NCBI GenBank assembly: GCA_964560425.1
Contig: CAZLLE010000055.1
Coordinates: 1 to 50,628, forward strand
Direction of reading: 5' to 3'
Length of the DNA: 50,628 bases
DNA from: CAZLLE01 sp964560425
Lineage (GTDB): Bacteria > Campylobacterota > Campylobacteria > Campylobacterales > QNZT01
A model generated the notes under the pieces. That model was not told where the DNA came from. It made no database searches and saw only the letters and a list, made by a program, of their open reading frames with translations. A program made the translations under genes and the position numbers. Shown piece after piece: positions 9,221 through 17,406 of this stretch; position 1 is the first letter of the stretch; each line of letters opens with the position of its first letter.

Positions 9221-10108
9221 TTAGACCTCATACCCAAGCTCACCCAAAGATTTTTTATCTTGTGTCCAGCCCTGTTTTACGACTACAAAAATTTTCAAAA
9301 ATACTTTTTTACCAACCAAACCCTCAATTAATATTCTTGAATCTTGTCCTATTCGCCTTAAGGTTTTACCTTCATGACCTATAATAATCCCTTTTTGACT
9401 CTTTTTATCTACAATAATTTGGGCATATACTTTTTCAATATCTTCTAACTCTTCCACTTTTTCTATTACTACATCTGAAAAGTAGGGAACCTCATTTGAA
9501 GTATTCTCAAATATTGCCTCTCGTATAAACTCTTTATATATATCTTTCATTCTTTGAGTTGTCAAAATCTCTGGATCATAAAAGAAAGGGCTTTGTGGTA
9601 GATGTTTTGATAGGGTTTTTAAAATCATAGTTTGATCACTACCCTTTTTGATTGAGGTGGGAATCAACTCCAAAAATTTATCTTGATGTTTTACAAATTC
9701 ATTGAGTCTTGAAAAAACTCTATCTTTTTTGACTTGATCTACTTTTGTCAAGAGAACAATGTGTGGAATATTTTTTGTATTTAGTTTCAAAAACTTTTCA
9801 TACTCTTTGAGATCATCAGTCACAGGAGATAGAAATACAATCAAATCTGCATCTCCCATTGCCTTTAGTGCCTCTTCTAGCATAAACTGATTAAGTAGTC
9901 TCTCTTGTTCATGAATACCGGGGGTATCAACAAAAATAAGCTGTGTATTTTCATACATGGCAATTACATTTGATCGTTTTCTTGTTGCATTGGCTTTGTG
10001 GGAAACCATTGTGATTTTTTCATCTATTAGCCAATTTAAAAATGAACTTTTTCCAGCATTTGGACGACCGACTACCGCAATAAAACCAGCTTTTGTATCT
10101 TGACTCAT
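9221..10108 (-). CDS. era: GTPase Era
   Basis: Small-subunit assembly GTPase that binds the 3' end of 16S rRNA. Its 295 residues have all GTPase motifs: G1 GRPNAGKSS (14-22), switch region with ATRKRSN, G3 DTPGI, and G4 TKVD. The C-terminal KH domain carries GIIIGHEGKTLRRIG. The length matches Era (about 300). It starts at the last base of hslU's stop codon, giving a co-transcribed rplI-hslV-hslU-era block, an arrangement known from Helicobacter and relatives. Confidence 0.97.
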   Translation of the reverse strand: MSQDTKAGFIAVVGRPNAGKSSFLNWLIDEKITMVSHKANATRKRSNVIAMYENTQLIFVDTPGIHEQERLLNQFMLEEALKAMGDADLIVFLSPVTDDLKEYEKFLKLNTKNIPHIVLLTKVDQVKKDRVFSRLNEFVKHQDKFLELIPTSIKKGSDQTMILKTLSKHLPQSPFFYDPEILTTQRMKDIYKEFIREAIFENTSNEVPYFSDVVIEKVEELEDIEKVYAQIIVDKKSQKGIIIGHEGKTLRRIGQDSRILIEGLVGKKVFLKIFVVVKQGWTQDKKSLGELGYEV

Positions 10109-11433
10109 TATAAAATATACCTTGAAACATCTTCATCATTGGCAACTTCATCTAGCTTCTCATGCACCAAATCTTTTGTGATGGTAATTTTTTCACCACT
10201 ATGTTCATCAGCAGAAAAACTAATCTCTTCTAATACTCGCTCCAACACAGTATGCAATCTTCTAGCTCCAATATCTTCAGCTTTTTCATTGGCAAGTTGT
10301 GAAATTTTGGCTAATGCTCTTATCGCATCATCTTCAAATACTAGCTCCACACCCTCTGTACCAAGAAGTGCCTCATATTGACGAAGAAGAGAGTTTTTTG
10401 GTTGAGTCAAAATTTTGTAAAGTGTCTCTTCATCTAGTGAACTAAGCTCTACCCTAAGAGGAAAACGACCTTGCAATTCAGGAATAAGATCACTAGGTTT
10501 ACTCAGATGAAACGCTCCTGCGGAGATAAAAAGAATATGGTTTGTTTTGATTGTTCCATATTTTGTACTTACATCACTCCCCTCTACAATAGGAAGTAAA
10601 TCTCTTTGAACTCCCTCTTTACTTGGATCTTGACGGCTTTGACTTTTTGCACTTACGGCAATTTTATCAATCTCATCAACAAAAATAATACCACCATTTT
10701 CAGCTCGACTTAAAGCTTCACTTTTGACGCTTTCAAAATCCAAAAGTTTTTCACTAGCTTCACTACGAAGTAATTTTTTGGCATCTTTGACACTTACCTC
10801 TTTTTTGATAGGCTCACTTTTTGAACTCAAAATCTTCATAAAAGATTCTTGAACCTTTATCATCTCAGGTGGCATATTAGAATCACCCATCTCACCCAAA
10901 CCTTGAGGAATCTCAATCTCAATTTCAAGATTATCCAAATCTCCAGCTTCAAGCTTACTCTTCATTCGTGCAAAGCTTCGTTTATAATCTTCTTGCTTTT
11001 GCTCACTTGCACCACTAGGAAGAGGCGGAAGAAGTTTTTCAATAATTTTTTTCTCTACATAATCACTAATAGCACTCTGATTTCTCTCTTTATGCTCATT
11101 TTTGACTAGATTAATTGAAGAAAGAACCAGATCACGAACCATTGATTCTACATCTCTACCAACAAAACCAACCTCTGTATATTTACTAGCTTCTACTTTT
11201 ACAAAAGGCAGATTCATCATCTTTGCAAGTCGTCTTGCAATCTCTGTTTTTCCTACACCAGTTGAACCAATCATGAGAATATTTTTTGGCATAATCTCAT
11301 CTTGCATTGTCTCATCTAACTGCATTCTTCTATAACGATTTCTAAGGGCAACAGCAATAGCCTTTTTGGCATCAAGTTGACCAATAATATACTCATCTAA
11401 ATAAGCAACTGTCTCTTTAGGAGTTAAATCCAT
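10108..11433 (-). CDS. hslU: HslU, ATPase subunit of the HslUV protease
   Basis: AAA+ unfoldase that feeds substrates into HslV in the cytoplasm. The 441 residues carry Walker A GSTGVGKT (56-63), the GYVG-type pore loop as EVGFVGRDVE (near 87-96), an intermediate I domain (about 110-230, Glu/Lys-rich), Walker B IIFVDEIDKIA, and the arginine-finger region ELQGRFPLRVEL. The C terminus EDVSRYIL matches the conserved HslU tail that inserts into HslV to activate it. The length agrees with the family (about 443). It is directly adjacent to hslV (no gap) and to era. Confidence 0.97.
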   Translation of the reverse strand: MDLTPKETVAYLDEYIIGQLDAKKAIAVALRNRYRRMQLDETMQDEIMPKNILMIGSTGVGKTEIARRLAKMMNLPFVKVEASKYTEVGFVGRDVESMVRDLVLSSINLVKNEHKERNQSAISDYVEKKIIEKLLPPLPSGASEQKQEDYKRSFARMKSKLEAGDLDNLEIEIEIPQGLGEMGDSNMPPEMIKVQESFMKILSSKSEPIKKEVSVKDAKKLLRSEASEKLLDFESVKSEALSRAENGGIIFVDEIDKIAVSAKSQSRQDPSKEGVQRDLLPIVEGSDVSTKYGTIKTNHILFISAGAFHLSKPSDLIPELQGRFPLRVELSSLDEETLYKILTQPKNSLLRQYEALLGTEGVELVFEDDAIRALAKISQLANEKAEDIGARRLHTVLERVLEEISFSADEHSGEKITITKDLVHEKLDEVANDEDVSRYIL

Positions 11434-11976
11434 CTATTTTTTATCCTCTAACACATATGTTTTAATCTTATCACTTGTATAAATACAAAGTTCTGAAGCT
11501 ATTAGTAGACTCTCTTTTACAAGCTTCTCCTCATCCAAATCAGAATACCTATCCAATGCTCTAGCAGCAGAAACAGCAAAATTACCACCACTTCCAATAG
11601 CTGCAATGCGTCCATCTTCAGGCTCTACAACATCACCATTTCCACTCAAAATAAAAATATGATCCGTATTAATAACAATCATCATCGCTTCAAGCTGTCT
11701 CATATATTTATCTTTTCTCCAAGCTTTTGAAAACTCTATCACAGATTTTAGAAGATCACCCTTTTTATCCTCCAAAATCCCCTCAAACATATCAAAAAGA
11801 TTAAAAGCATCAGCCGTACTACCAGCAAAACCTGCTAATACTTTCCCATTATAAAGTTTGCGAATTTTTGTAGCATTGCTTTTTAATATTGCATTTCCAA
11901 AAGTGACTTGACCATCTCCCCCGATGACTGCTTTTTTCTCACCCTTACAAGCAAGAATGGTTGTTGCATGAAACAT
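11434..11976 (-). CDS. hslV: HslV, proteolytic subunit of HslUV
   Basis: Threonine protease of the proteasome-like fold. Its 180 residues begin MFHATTIL; the Thr at position 5 aligns with the catalytic Thr1 of HslV, so four residues (MFHA) must be removed, where E. coli HslV loses only Met. Bacillus ClpQ also has a short FHA-type propeptide. Conserved GGDGQVTFGN and GSGGNFAVSAARAL segments are present. The gene abuts hslU and rplI without a gap. Confidence 0.96.
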   Translation of the reverse strand: MFHATTILACKGEKKAVIGGDGQVTFGNAILKSNATKIRKLYNGKVLAGFAGSTADAFNLFDMFEGILEDKKGDLLKSVIEFSKAWRKDKYMRQLEAMMIVINTDHIFILSGNGDVVEPEDGRIAAIGSGGNFAVSAARALDRYSDLDEEKLVKESLLIASELCIYTSDKIKTYVLEDKK

Positions 11977-12426
11977 CTACTCTCCTACAACTTCTAACGA
12001 CATCTTGGCATGAATACCATGACCCAATTTGATACTAATATCAAAATCCCCCATAGCTTTGATCGCATTTTTTTCCAACTCTACACTCTTTTTATCAATC
12101 TCAATGCCATGTTGATCCATCAAAGCATGAGCAATATCATCTTTGGTAATTGCTCCATATAGATGACCATTAGCACCTATTTTTTTACTCATGACTACTT
12201 TAATTTTACCAAGCTTTTTCTCAATCTCTCTAAGATGAGCAATCTCTTCCTCTTCTCTCTTTTTCATATCAGCTTGATCTTGTTTCCACTGCTCAATCAC
12301 CTCATCAGTAGCATGTTTGGCAAAACCTTTACCAATCAAAAAATTTCGACCATATCCCTCTTTTACATCTTTGATCTCACCAGTTTTTCCTAAACTTTTT
12401 ACATCTTTTATTAATAAAACTTTCAT
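11977..12426 (-). CDS. rplI: 50S ribosomal protein L9
   Basis: Large-subunit ribosomal protein bL9. The 149 residues begin MKVLLIKDVKSLGKTGEIKDVKEGYGRNFLI, the conserved N-terminal RNA-binding domain, followed by the long connecting helix (about 40-75, rich in Glu/Lys) and the C-terminal domain. It is first in the rplI-hslV-hslU-era block and is preceded by a promoter-like TATAAT at 12456-12461 and the ribosome site AGGAAT. Confidence 0.97.
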   Translation of the reverse strand: MKVLLIKDVKSLGKTGEIKDVKEGYGRNFLIGKGFAKHATDEVIEQWKQDQADMKKREEEEIAHLREIEKKLGKIKVVMSKKIGANGHLYGAITKDDIAHALMDQHGIEIDKKSVELEKNAIKAMGDFDISIKLGHGIHAKMSLEVVGE

Positions 12427-12455
12427 GATAATTCCTTTATATTTAAGTATACAAA

Positions 12456-12461
12456 ATTATA
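12456..12461 (-). promoter_or_regulatory. -10 element of the rplI-hslVU-era promoter
   Basis: On the minus strand this reads TATAAT within GGTATAATTTTG, 30 bp before the rplI start in the 52-bp gap after rhlE. No good -35 box is seen, which is common in Campylobacterota sigma-70 promoters. Confidence 0.5.
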
Positions 12462-12478
12462 CCTAATTATCTAAAAAA

Positions 12479-13717
12479 TCACTTATCAGATCTCTCCAAC
12501 TTCTCCCTCAATTTATCTTTTTTACTTTTTCTCTTGCCTTTTATCGGTGCTTTACCCTTCTGTTTTATAGGAGCATCACCAATTAATTCATATCCCTTAA
12601 TCTGTTCCCTTTTGAGTTTGATATTAGAACGCTTTTCAATAAGTTTGAAGTGCTCTTGATCTTCATGGTCAATAAAAGATATAGCAATTCCCTCTTTTCC
12701 TGCTCTACCCGTACGCCCTATTCTATGAATATATTCTGTTGGTGAGCGAGGAAGATCAAAATTGATAACACATGAGATATTATCTATATCTAATCCTCTT
12801 GTTGCAAGATCAGTAGCAAATAGAATACGAATTTTTCTATTTTTAAACTCCCTCAATGTATAACTTCTATCTTCTTGTTCAAGATCACCATGAAAAGATT
12901 CAGCCTTATAACCATGTTTTCTAAATTTTGCAGCAATATTATCTGTAGCTCTCTTATTTGCCATAAATACCAAAACCAAATCCCATTTATAACTATTCAA
13001 TAAATGCCTAAGTAGTGGAGAGCGATTTTCACGATTGACCTCAATTACTCTTTGATCTATTGATTCAACACTCACCTCTTCATCTTCAATCTTCACCTCA
13101 ACAGGATCAGAAGTAATACGAGAAGCAATCTCTAACATTTTGGGAGGATAGGTAGCCGAAAAGAGAAGATTTTGACGCTTTTGTGGCAACTCCTCCAATA
13201 TTAGATCAAGCTCACTAGCAAATCCTAAATCAAGCATCTTATCTGCCTCATCCAAAACAAAAAATTCAAGCTTAGATAGATTCATCTGCTTTTTGCTAAA
13301 AATATCCAACAACCGCCCAGAAGTAGCCACCACAATATCACAACCTTGTTGTATATTATAGAGCTGATCACCAATACTCTCACCGCCAATAACACTCACA
13401 ACTTTGAGAGGAGTAGGTAAAAACTTACCAAAAATAGAAAAAGCATTAGCCACCTGAGTAGTAAGCTCTCTTGTCGGAGTCAAAACCAAAACCCTAATTT
13501 TTGGCTTCCCTTCTCTAGGATTTTGATGTAAAATCTCCAAAATAGGCAAAACAAAACTAGCACTTTTACCACTACCTGTTTGAGCTTTCGCCATAATATC
13601 TTTATATTTTAAAACAAGAGGAATTACTTTTGATTGAATAGGAGTTGGTTTTACAAAATTATTCTCTTTTAGAGATTTGTTAATTTGGGGAGAGATTCCA
13701 AGCGAGGAAAATGGCAT
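12479..13717 (-). CDS. rhlE: DEAD-box RNA helicase, RhlE type
   Basis: ATP-dependent RNA helicase likely involved in ribosome assembly or RNA turnover. The 412 residues carry the Q motif (FVKPTPIQSKVIP), motif I AQTGSGKS, PTREL, motif II DEAD (VLDEADKMLD), motif III SAT, motif V ATDLATRGLDI, and motif VI HRIGRTGRAG. A basic Lys/Arg-rich tail (IKQKGKAPIKGKRKSKKDKL) replaces any specific C-terminal domain, which favours RhlE over DbpA or CsdA. A repeated palindromic element (13775-13834) lies in its upstream region. Confidence 0.93.
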   Translation of the reverse strand: MPFSSLGISPQINKSLKENNFVKPTPIQSKVIPLVLKYKDIMAKAQTGSGKSASFVLPILEILHQNPREGKPKIRVLVLTPTRELTTQVANAFSIFGKFLPTPLKVVSVIGGESIGDQLYNIQQGCDIVVATSGRLLDIFSKKQMNLSKLEFFVLDEADKMLDLGFASELDLILEELPQKRQNLLFSATYPPKMLEIASRITSDPVEVKIEDEEVSVESIDQRVIEVNRENRSPLLRHLLNSYKWDLVLVFMANKRATDNIAAKFRKHGYKAESFHGDLEQEDRSYTLREFKNRKIRILFATDLATRGLDIDNISCVINFDLPRSPTEYIHRIGRTGRAGKEGIAISFIDHEDQEHFKLIEKRSNIKLKREQIKGYELIGDAPIKQKGKAPIKGKRKSKKDKLREKLERSDK

Positions 13718-13774
13718 TTATTGGTTCCTTCTATTATTTGATTTCTCAATTTTAGAGCTTTTTCTCTTAATAAT

Positions 13775-13834
13775 AAGTACTAAGTTCATAATAACTTTAT
13801 TATATTATGAAGTTATTATTATTGCCTAGTACTT
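13775..13834. repeat. Palindromic repeat element, copy A
   Basis: An imperfect palindrome with arms 13775-13797 and 13810-13834 around a 12-nt AT loop. The outer arms share AAGTACTA and the inner arms AATAACTT. Its minus-strand reading is nearly identical to the plus-strand reading of copy B (36343-36390): AATAATAACTTCATAATATAAT is shared apart from small changes, as is the flanking TAGTACTTA. It lies 58 bp upstream of rhlE. Hairpin, operator or small mobile element are all possible. Confidence 0.7.
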
Positions 13835-13905
13835 ACCAATCTCCTTTAAGAATTACAAATTTAAATGCTATTAACCACCGCTTAGAGTAGATAGTGTATT
13901 AAGTT

Positions 13906-15201
13906 TTACTCAAAAACATTGACGACTCCTACAGTTGCATGAGGTTCGCATGTACCTTCTATACCATCGAAATACTCTTTTAACCAACAAGCTACTAAAG
14001 GTGGTAATTTATTTGGTTTTGATATCTCATTTCCATATCCTAAATTAAGCCCTGCAAAACCTAAGTCAGCTAAAAATTGGATATTTCTCATTTCAAAAGA
14101 TATATCATCATATTTCCAATCTTTTTCAGGAGTACCATTGTAGTGTTCTGAAGTAATTTTTGTTTTCCAAATATATGGTCTTACTCTAATTCCTGATTTA
14201 CTAGTATGCATACCATTTGCAATAGTAGATATAAATCTTGCTATTTTCTTGAAACTATCATCATCATGTACTTTTCCGGGGTTATAATTAAAAGCAAGTG
14301 CATCCCAATTTACACCATAATTTTGATGATACTCAATAATCTTTTTCAAGCCTTCAACATTTTCAGTCCAACCACCAACAGGTTCAGCTTTTGGATCTAT
14401 TCCAATTCCCCATGTCTTGATAGTAGGAGCCAACATTACATTTGGTGCATACTTTTCTCTAATATGATCTATAACTTGCCAAAAACCTGCAAAATTTTGA
14501 GGAGGATCAAGCTCTAATGCATCAGCAAAACCAGATTCACGAATCATAACAGGTAAATTATTTGGATCATTTTGATAACTCCTTCGAATAAGTCCCATAA
14601 AATATGCCATAGGATCTGGTTCAAATCCAACAAGGATAGTTCCTTTTGCTTCAGATAGCTTTTTCATTGCTTTTTTAAATTCACTAAAATATTTATATAT
14701 TTTTTTCGGATCTTGCATCTGATCAAGAATATCTTTCCTACTTCCCATAATATTACCCCAATTACCATAGGCTATAACAATAATAAAATCTTTTTCACTA
14801 TTTGATCTTTTTACCACCTCTTTCCATGTAGTCACTTCATTAGGAATAAAATCTTTGTAAATTTTATGCCCATAACTATAAGAGTGAAGATCAACTCCTT
14901 CTCTTTTTGCTATTTCATAAGCTTTTGTAGCAGATATAAAAAATTTTGAGGGAAAATATCTTGAAGAAGTACTTTGATCTTGATCAGCTCCATCATCTCC
15001 AGAGTCTCCCTCATCTTTACTAGATCCATTACCCCCAGAGTTCCCTTTATCTTGATCAGCTCCATCACCTACAGTATGCGTACTTTTACCCGCACCAGAA
15101 TCAATTGGTGGATTTTCTAATTCTCCACTCCCCAACAACATAAACATACCTATAAATATTACCAATAATAATTTAATATTTTTGGACAAATTAAAGCTCA
15201 T
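13906..15201 (-). CDS. Secreted protein with acidic repeat linker and a possible TIM-barrel glycosidase-like domain
   Basis: About 431 residues: an N-terminal hydrophobic export signal (about 8-27), a low-complexity linker rich in Gly/Asp/Ser (about 30-80), and a globular C-terminal domain of about 350 residues. The linker comes from a 72-bp (24-residue) repeat: a 19-bp identical word occurs at 14977-14995 and 15049-15067, and DGADQD appears twice. The domain alternates strands and helices (FIIVIAYGNWG, GTILVGFEPDPMAYF, NVMLAPTIKTWG, VNWDALAFNYNPG, VRPYIWKTKITSEHY, GFAGLNLGYG), suggesting a (beta/alpha)8 barrel like GH26-type hydrolases; catalytic residues cannot be assigned. ATG 15201 is chosen because AAGGAG sits 8 nt upstream, overlapping the alternative GTG 15210. 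Unrecognised; function unknown. Confidence 0.65.
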   Translation of the reverse strand: MSFNLSKNIKLLLVIFIGMFMLLGSGELENPPIDSGAGKSTHTVGDGADQDKGNSGGNGSSKDEGDSGDDGADQDQSTSSRYFPSKFFISATKAYEIAKREGVDLHSYSYGHKIYKDFIPNEVTTWKEVVKRSNSEKDFIIVIAYGNWGNIMGSRKDILDQMQDPKKIYKYFSEFKKAMKKLSEAKGTILVGFEPDPMAYFMGLIRRSYQNDPNNLPVMIRESGFADALELDPPQNFAGFWQVIDHIREKYAPNVMLAPTIKTWGIGIDPKAEPVGGWTENVEGLKKIIEYHQNYGVNWDALAFNYNPGKVHDDDSFKKIARFISTIANGMHTSKSGIRVRPYIWKTKITSEHYNGTPEKDWKYDDISFEMRNIQFLADLGFAGLNLGYGNEISKPNKLPPLVACWLKEYFDGIEGTCEPHATVGVVNVFE

Positions 15202-15277
15202 TCTACACACTCCTTATACAATATGGAGTAAGTTTAATAATTTAATTATTAATGAAAACTTAAGCAATCTATTTATT

Positions 15278-15310
15278 AAAAAAAACTATTTTATATAGCA
15301 ATAAATAGTT
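15278..15310 (-). terminator. Minus-strand terminator-like hairpin in divergent gap
   Basis: On the minus strand AACTATTT (15310-15303) pairs with AAATAGTT (15291-15284), an 8-bp stem with an 11-nt loop, followed by a run of eight T (15285-15278, partly within the stem). It lies about 77 bp upstream of the secreted-protein start, so any transcript from the gap toward that gene would pass it. The stem is AT-only and therefore weak. Confidence 0.45.
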
Positions 15311-15391
15311 ATATTTATATTTTTTTTGATTTAATATATTTAATTTTAATTTTTAATAAAAAATATTGATATTTTTTAAAGTATTTTAGAC

Positions 15392-15429
15392 AATGAGTAT
15401 AAAAGTAACACTTTTATACTCATTTTTTT
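15392..15429 (+). terminator. Strong terminator-like hairpin before the membrane-protein pair
   Basis: A perfect 15-bp stem (arms 15392-15406 and 15410-15424, 3-nt loop AAC) is followed by a seven-T run (15423-15429) on the plus strand, a textbook intrinsic terminator. No plus-strand gene ends upstream of it: the nearest upstream gene is on the minus strand and starts there. It may end a small RNA or a leader transcript. Confidence 0.65.
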
Positions 15430-15513
15430 AAAGTATTTTTAATAAAGTAAACAACTATAAATTTATATTTTAAGCAAAAACCTTCCAAACTTTCAAAAAA
15501 AGTATTTGAATGA

Positions 15514-15519
15514 TATAAT
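15514..15519 (+). promoter_or_regulatory. -10 element before the membrane-protein pair
   Basis: TATAAT in TGATATAATATAAAT, 20 bp before ATG 15539 and downstream of the terminator hairpin. The implied leader is very short and no clear ribosome-binding site is seen (AAAAAGTAAAAAA), so translation may start with a weak or absent Shine-Dalgarno. Confidence 0.4.
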
Positions 15520-15538
15520 ATAAATAAAAAGTAAAAAA

Positions 15539-16321
15539 ATGATAACTTATTTCAAATTACTATTTGCTTCTATTTTGACTATTTTTCTAATTCTATTTAG
15601 TTGGAAGAGTACCTATGATTACAACTGTTATATGCTTGTTTTTCCGCTTATGCTACTTTTGATTATTAGTCATAGTTTTATTGAACTAAAGATGAAGGAG
15701 AGATTATGTTTCAAGAGCTGTTATTTCAAGGCAAACTCTCTTTTTGCTAAACTGCTATCTTCCAAAATTGCTGTAAGTATATTTTATGTTGTTGTATCTA
15801 TTATGATGAGTATTTCTGCTCTATCTGGAGTGATTGAGTATCCGCAAAAATTATGGCTTTATCTATTGATACATACTATTTTGATTATATTTTTATATAA
15901 ATATTTTTACTTTATATTTAAAAATACTATTAGAGATAGTTATCGATCAATTCTAGCTAGAGAGTGGGCTATCAATATAGGTGCTATATTTTTGATTGGA
16001 GTTTTTATCTATATATCTATAAATGGTTATGAACCAACATATCTACAAAGTAGCCTACAAGAGACAATTTTGGTCGCTTCAAACTCTATCTCTTCGGGTT
16101 GTAGTATAGTCAATTATATTCTCAAATTAAAGATAGAGATTGATAGTCTTTTTTGGTGGATTGTTACACAAAGTAGTAATGGAATCAACAATCAACTAGC
16201 CCAACTTGGAATTTGGTTAGGATTTTTATTTATAAATAGTTTGGCACTATTAGGAATCAATAGATTTATGGCTCAAATCATATATTTATTGGATAAACTA
16301 TTTCAAAGGAGACAATCATAA
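15539..16321 (+). CDS. Unknown six-helix membrane protein
   Basis: The 260 residues are dominated by hydrophobic helices at about 4-22, 27-48, 75-98, 104-127, 144-163 and 225-253, with short hydrophilic loops. A loop at about 165-215 (EPTYLQSSLQETILVASNSISSG...) may be periplasmic. No family motif was recognised. The stop codon overlaps the next gene's start (TAATG), so both proteins are almost certainly made together and may form one complex. No neighbour suggests a function. Confidence 0.7.
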   Translation: MITYFKLLFASILTIFLILFSWKSTYDYNCYMLVFPLMLLLIISHSFIELKMKERLCFKSCYFKANSLFAKLLSSKIAVSIFYVVVSIMMSISALSGVIEYPQKLWLYLLIHTILIIFLYKYFYFIFKNTIRDSYRSILAREWAINIGAIFLIGVFIYISINGYEPTYLQSSLQETILVASNSISSGCSIVNYILKLKIEIDSLFWWIVTQSSNGINNQLAQLGIWLGFLFINSLALLGINRFMAQIIYLLDKLFQRRQS

Positions 16322-17406
16322 TGAAATGGATTGATAAGATATCTATGTCTACATTTGAAAAGATATTTTGGGCAACTATTGCTCTTTTCTTTGTTGCTTT
16401 TCTAGTATTGCAGGTACTTGCATTTCAAAATAGAATCAAATTGGACAATCAACCAATAGAAGAGGATGATCCAATATCGCAAAAGATGCTCAAAGAGATT
16501 ATAAAAGATGTAGAAAAGATTTTGCCAGATGATAGAATCAGTAAAAATTTAGAAAATAATCAGACATTAGCACTAATTAATCAAAATCTAAATGTAGAAC
16601 TTAGAGGATTATATGGTGGTATTGATAATCAAATAGAGAAACCATTTGAGGATGTTTATGCAAATATTGATAGTTTTTTGGATTTTCACTACTCTGTTAT
16701 TGGAGAATATAGTGAACTTGGAGCTGCTGCTACAGGAGAGATAGAGAAGACTATTCAAAAGAGACTTTTTGGTTCAGATTTTCAGACAAATATAGACTAT
16801 GCTATACAAAATATTCACAAAGAGTATAAAACAAGAGTAGAAAATCATCTCAAAAATATAGATATTCATGCAACAAAAGGGGTAGATCAATCACTCAATT
16901 TTAAGGCATTGGGAAAACTACAAAATGATATTCAACAAAATATTATAATCCAACAAAGCAAACTAGGAATAGTCTTAGTAGCTAGTATTGGTGCAAAAAT
17001 AGTCAATGTCATTAGTGCCAAATTGGCAGCAAAAGCTGCTAGTAAACTTATGGCAAAAGGTGCAATCAAAATAGGAGCCAAAGCAGGTGCGGCTAGTAGC
17101 GGTGCGGCTGCTGGTACACTTTGTGGTCCTCTTGTGTGGATATGCTCCCCTATTGCAGCTACAATAGCATGGTTTGGAACTGATGCTGCAATTATTGCTG
17201 GTGATGAGTATCTACATAGAGAAGAGTTCAAAAAAAATATAATTGCTTCTATTGATAAACAAAAAAGAGAGTTAAGAGAGAAGATCAAAAGTTCATATTT
17301 TAATGCTTTTGAAAAGGTATCAAAACAGACACAACAAAGCTATAAACATATACCGATTAAAAAGAGAGTTAAAATTAGAGAAAGAATCTTTAAAGAGGCT
17401 AACTAA
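16321..17406 (+). CDS. Unknown membrane protein with Ala/Gly-zipper hydrophobic region
   Basis: 361 residues with three parts. There is an N-terminal membrane helix (about 19-38) and a soluble, helical, acidic middle (about 45-205) with several short coiled-coil-like stretches. A long small-residue-rich hydrophobic region follows (about 212-292, with repeated GAKAGAASSGAAAG-type glycine zippers and a central CGPLVWICSP), and then a charged helical tail with basic ends. Glycine-zipper hairpins of this kind occur in pore-forming and membrane-inserting proteins, but no specific family was recognised. It is coupled to the preceding six-helix protein. Its 3' end overlaps the convergent PAS gene by 8 bp. 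Confidence 0.7.
   Translation: MKWIDKISMSTFEKIFWATIALFFVAFLVLQVLAFQNRIKLDNQPIEEDDPISQKMLKEIIKDVEKILPDDRISKNLENNQTLALINQNLNVELRGLYGGIDNQIEKPFEDVYANIDSFLDFHYSVIGEYSELGAAATGEIEKTIQKRLFGSDFQTNIDYAIQNIHKEYKTRVENHLKNIDIHATKGVDQSLNFKALGKLQNDIQQNIIIQQSKLGIVLVASIGAKIVNVISAKLAAKAASKLMAKGAIKIGAKAGAASSGAAAGTLCGPLVWICSPIAATIAWFGTDAAIIAGDEYLHREEFKKNIIASIDKQKRELREKIKSSYFNAFEKVSKQTQQSYKHIPIKKRVKIRERIFKEAN

Larger units (their letters stand above)
15202..15538. other. 337-bp divergent intergenic region, extremely AT-rich
   Basis: Separates the minus-strand secreted-protein gene from the plus-strand membrane pair. It contains no open frame of note but does contain two terminator-like hairpins pointing outward (15278-15310 for minus, 15392-15429 for plus), described separately. 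A -10-like TATAAT at 15514-15519 lies 20 bp before the plus-strand gene. Confidence 0.55.

Noticed and set aside
14977..15067. Short direct repeats that might suggest a CRISPR or mobile element
   Set aside because: Only two 19-bp words 72 bp apart, in frame within a low-complexity protein linker.
15199..15230. Hairpin ACTCC/GGAGT that could sequester the ribosome site of the secreted-protein gene
   Set aside because: Only a 5-bp stem with an 11-nt AT loop; too weak to claim a translational switch.
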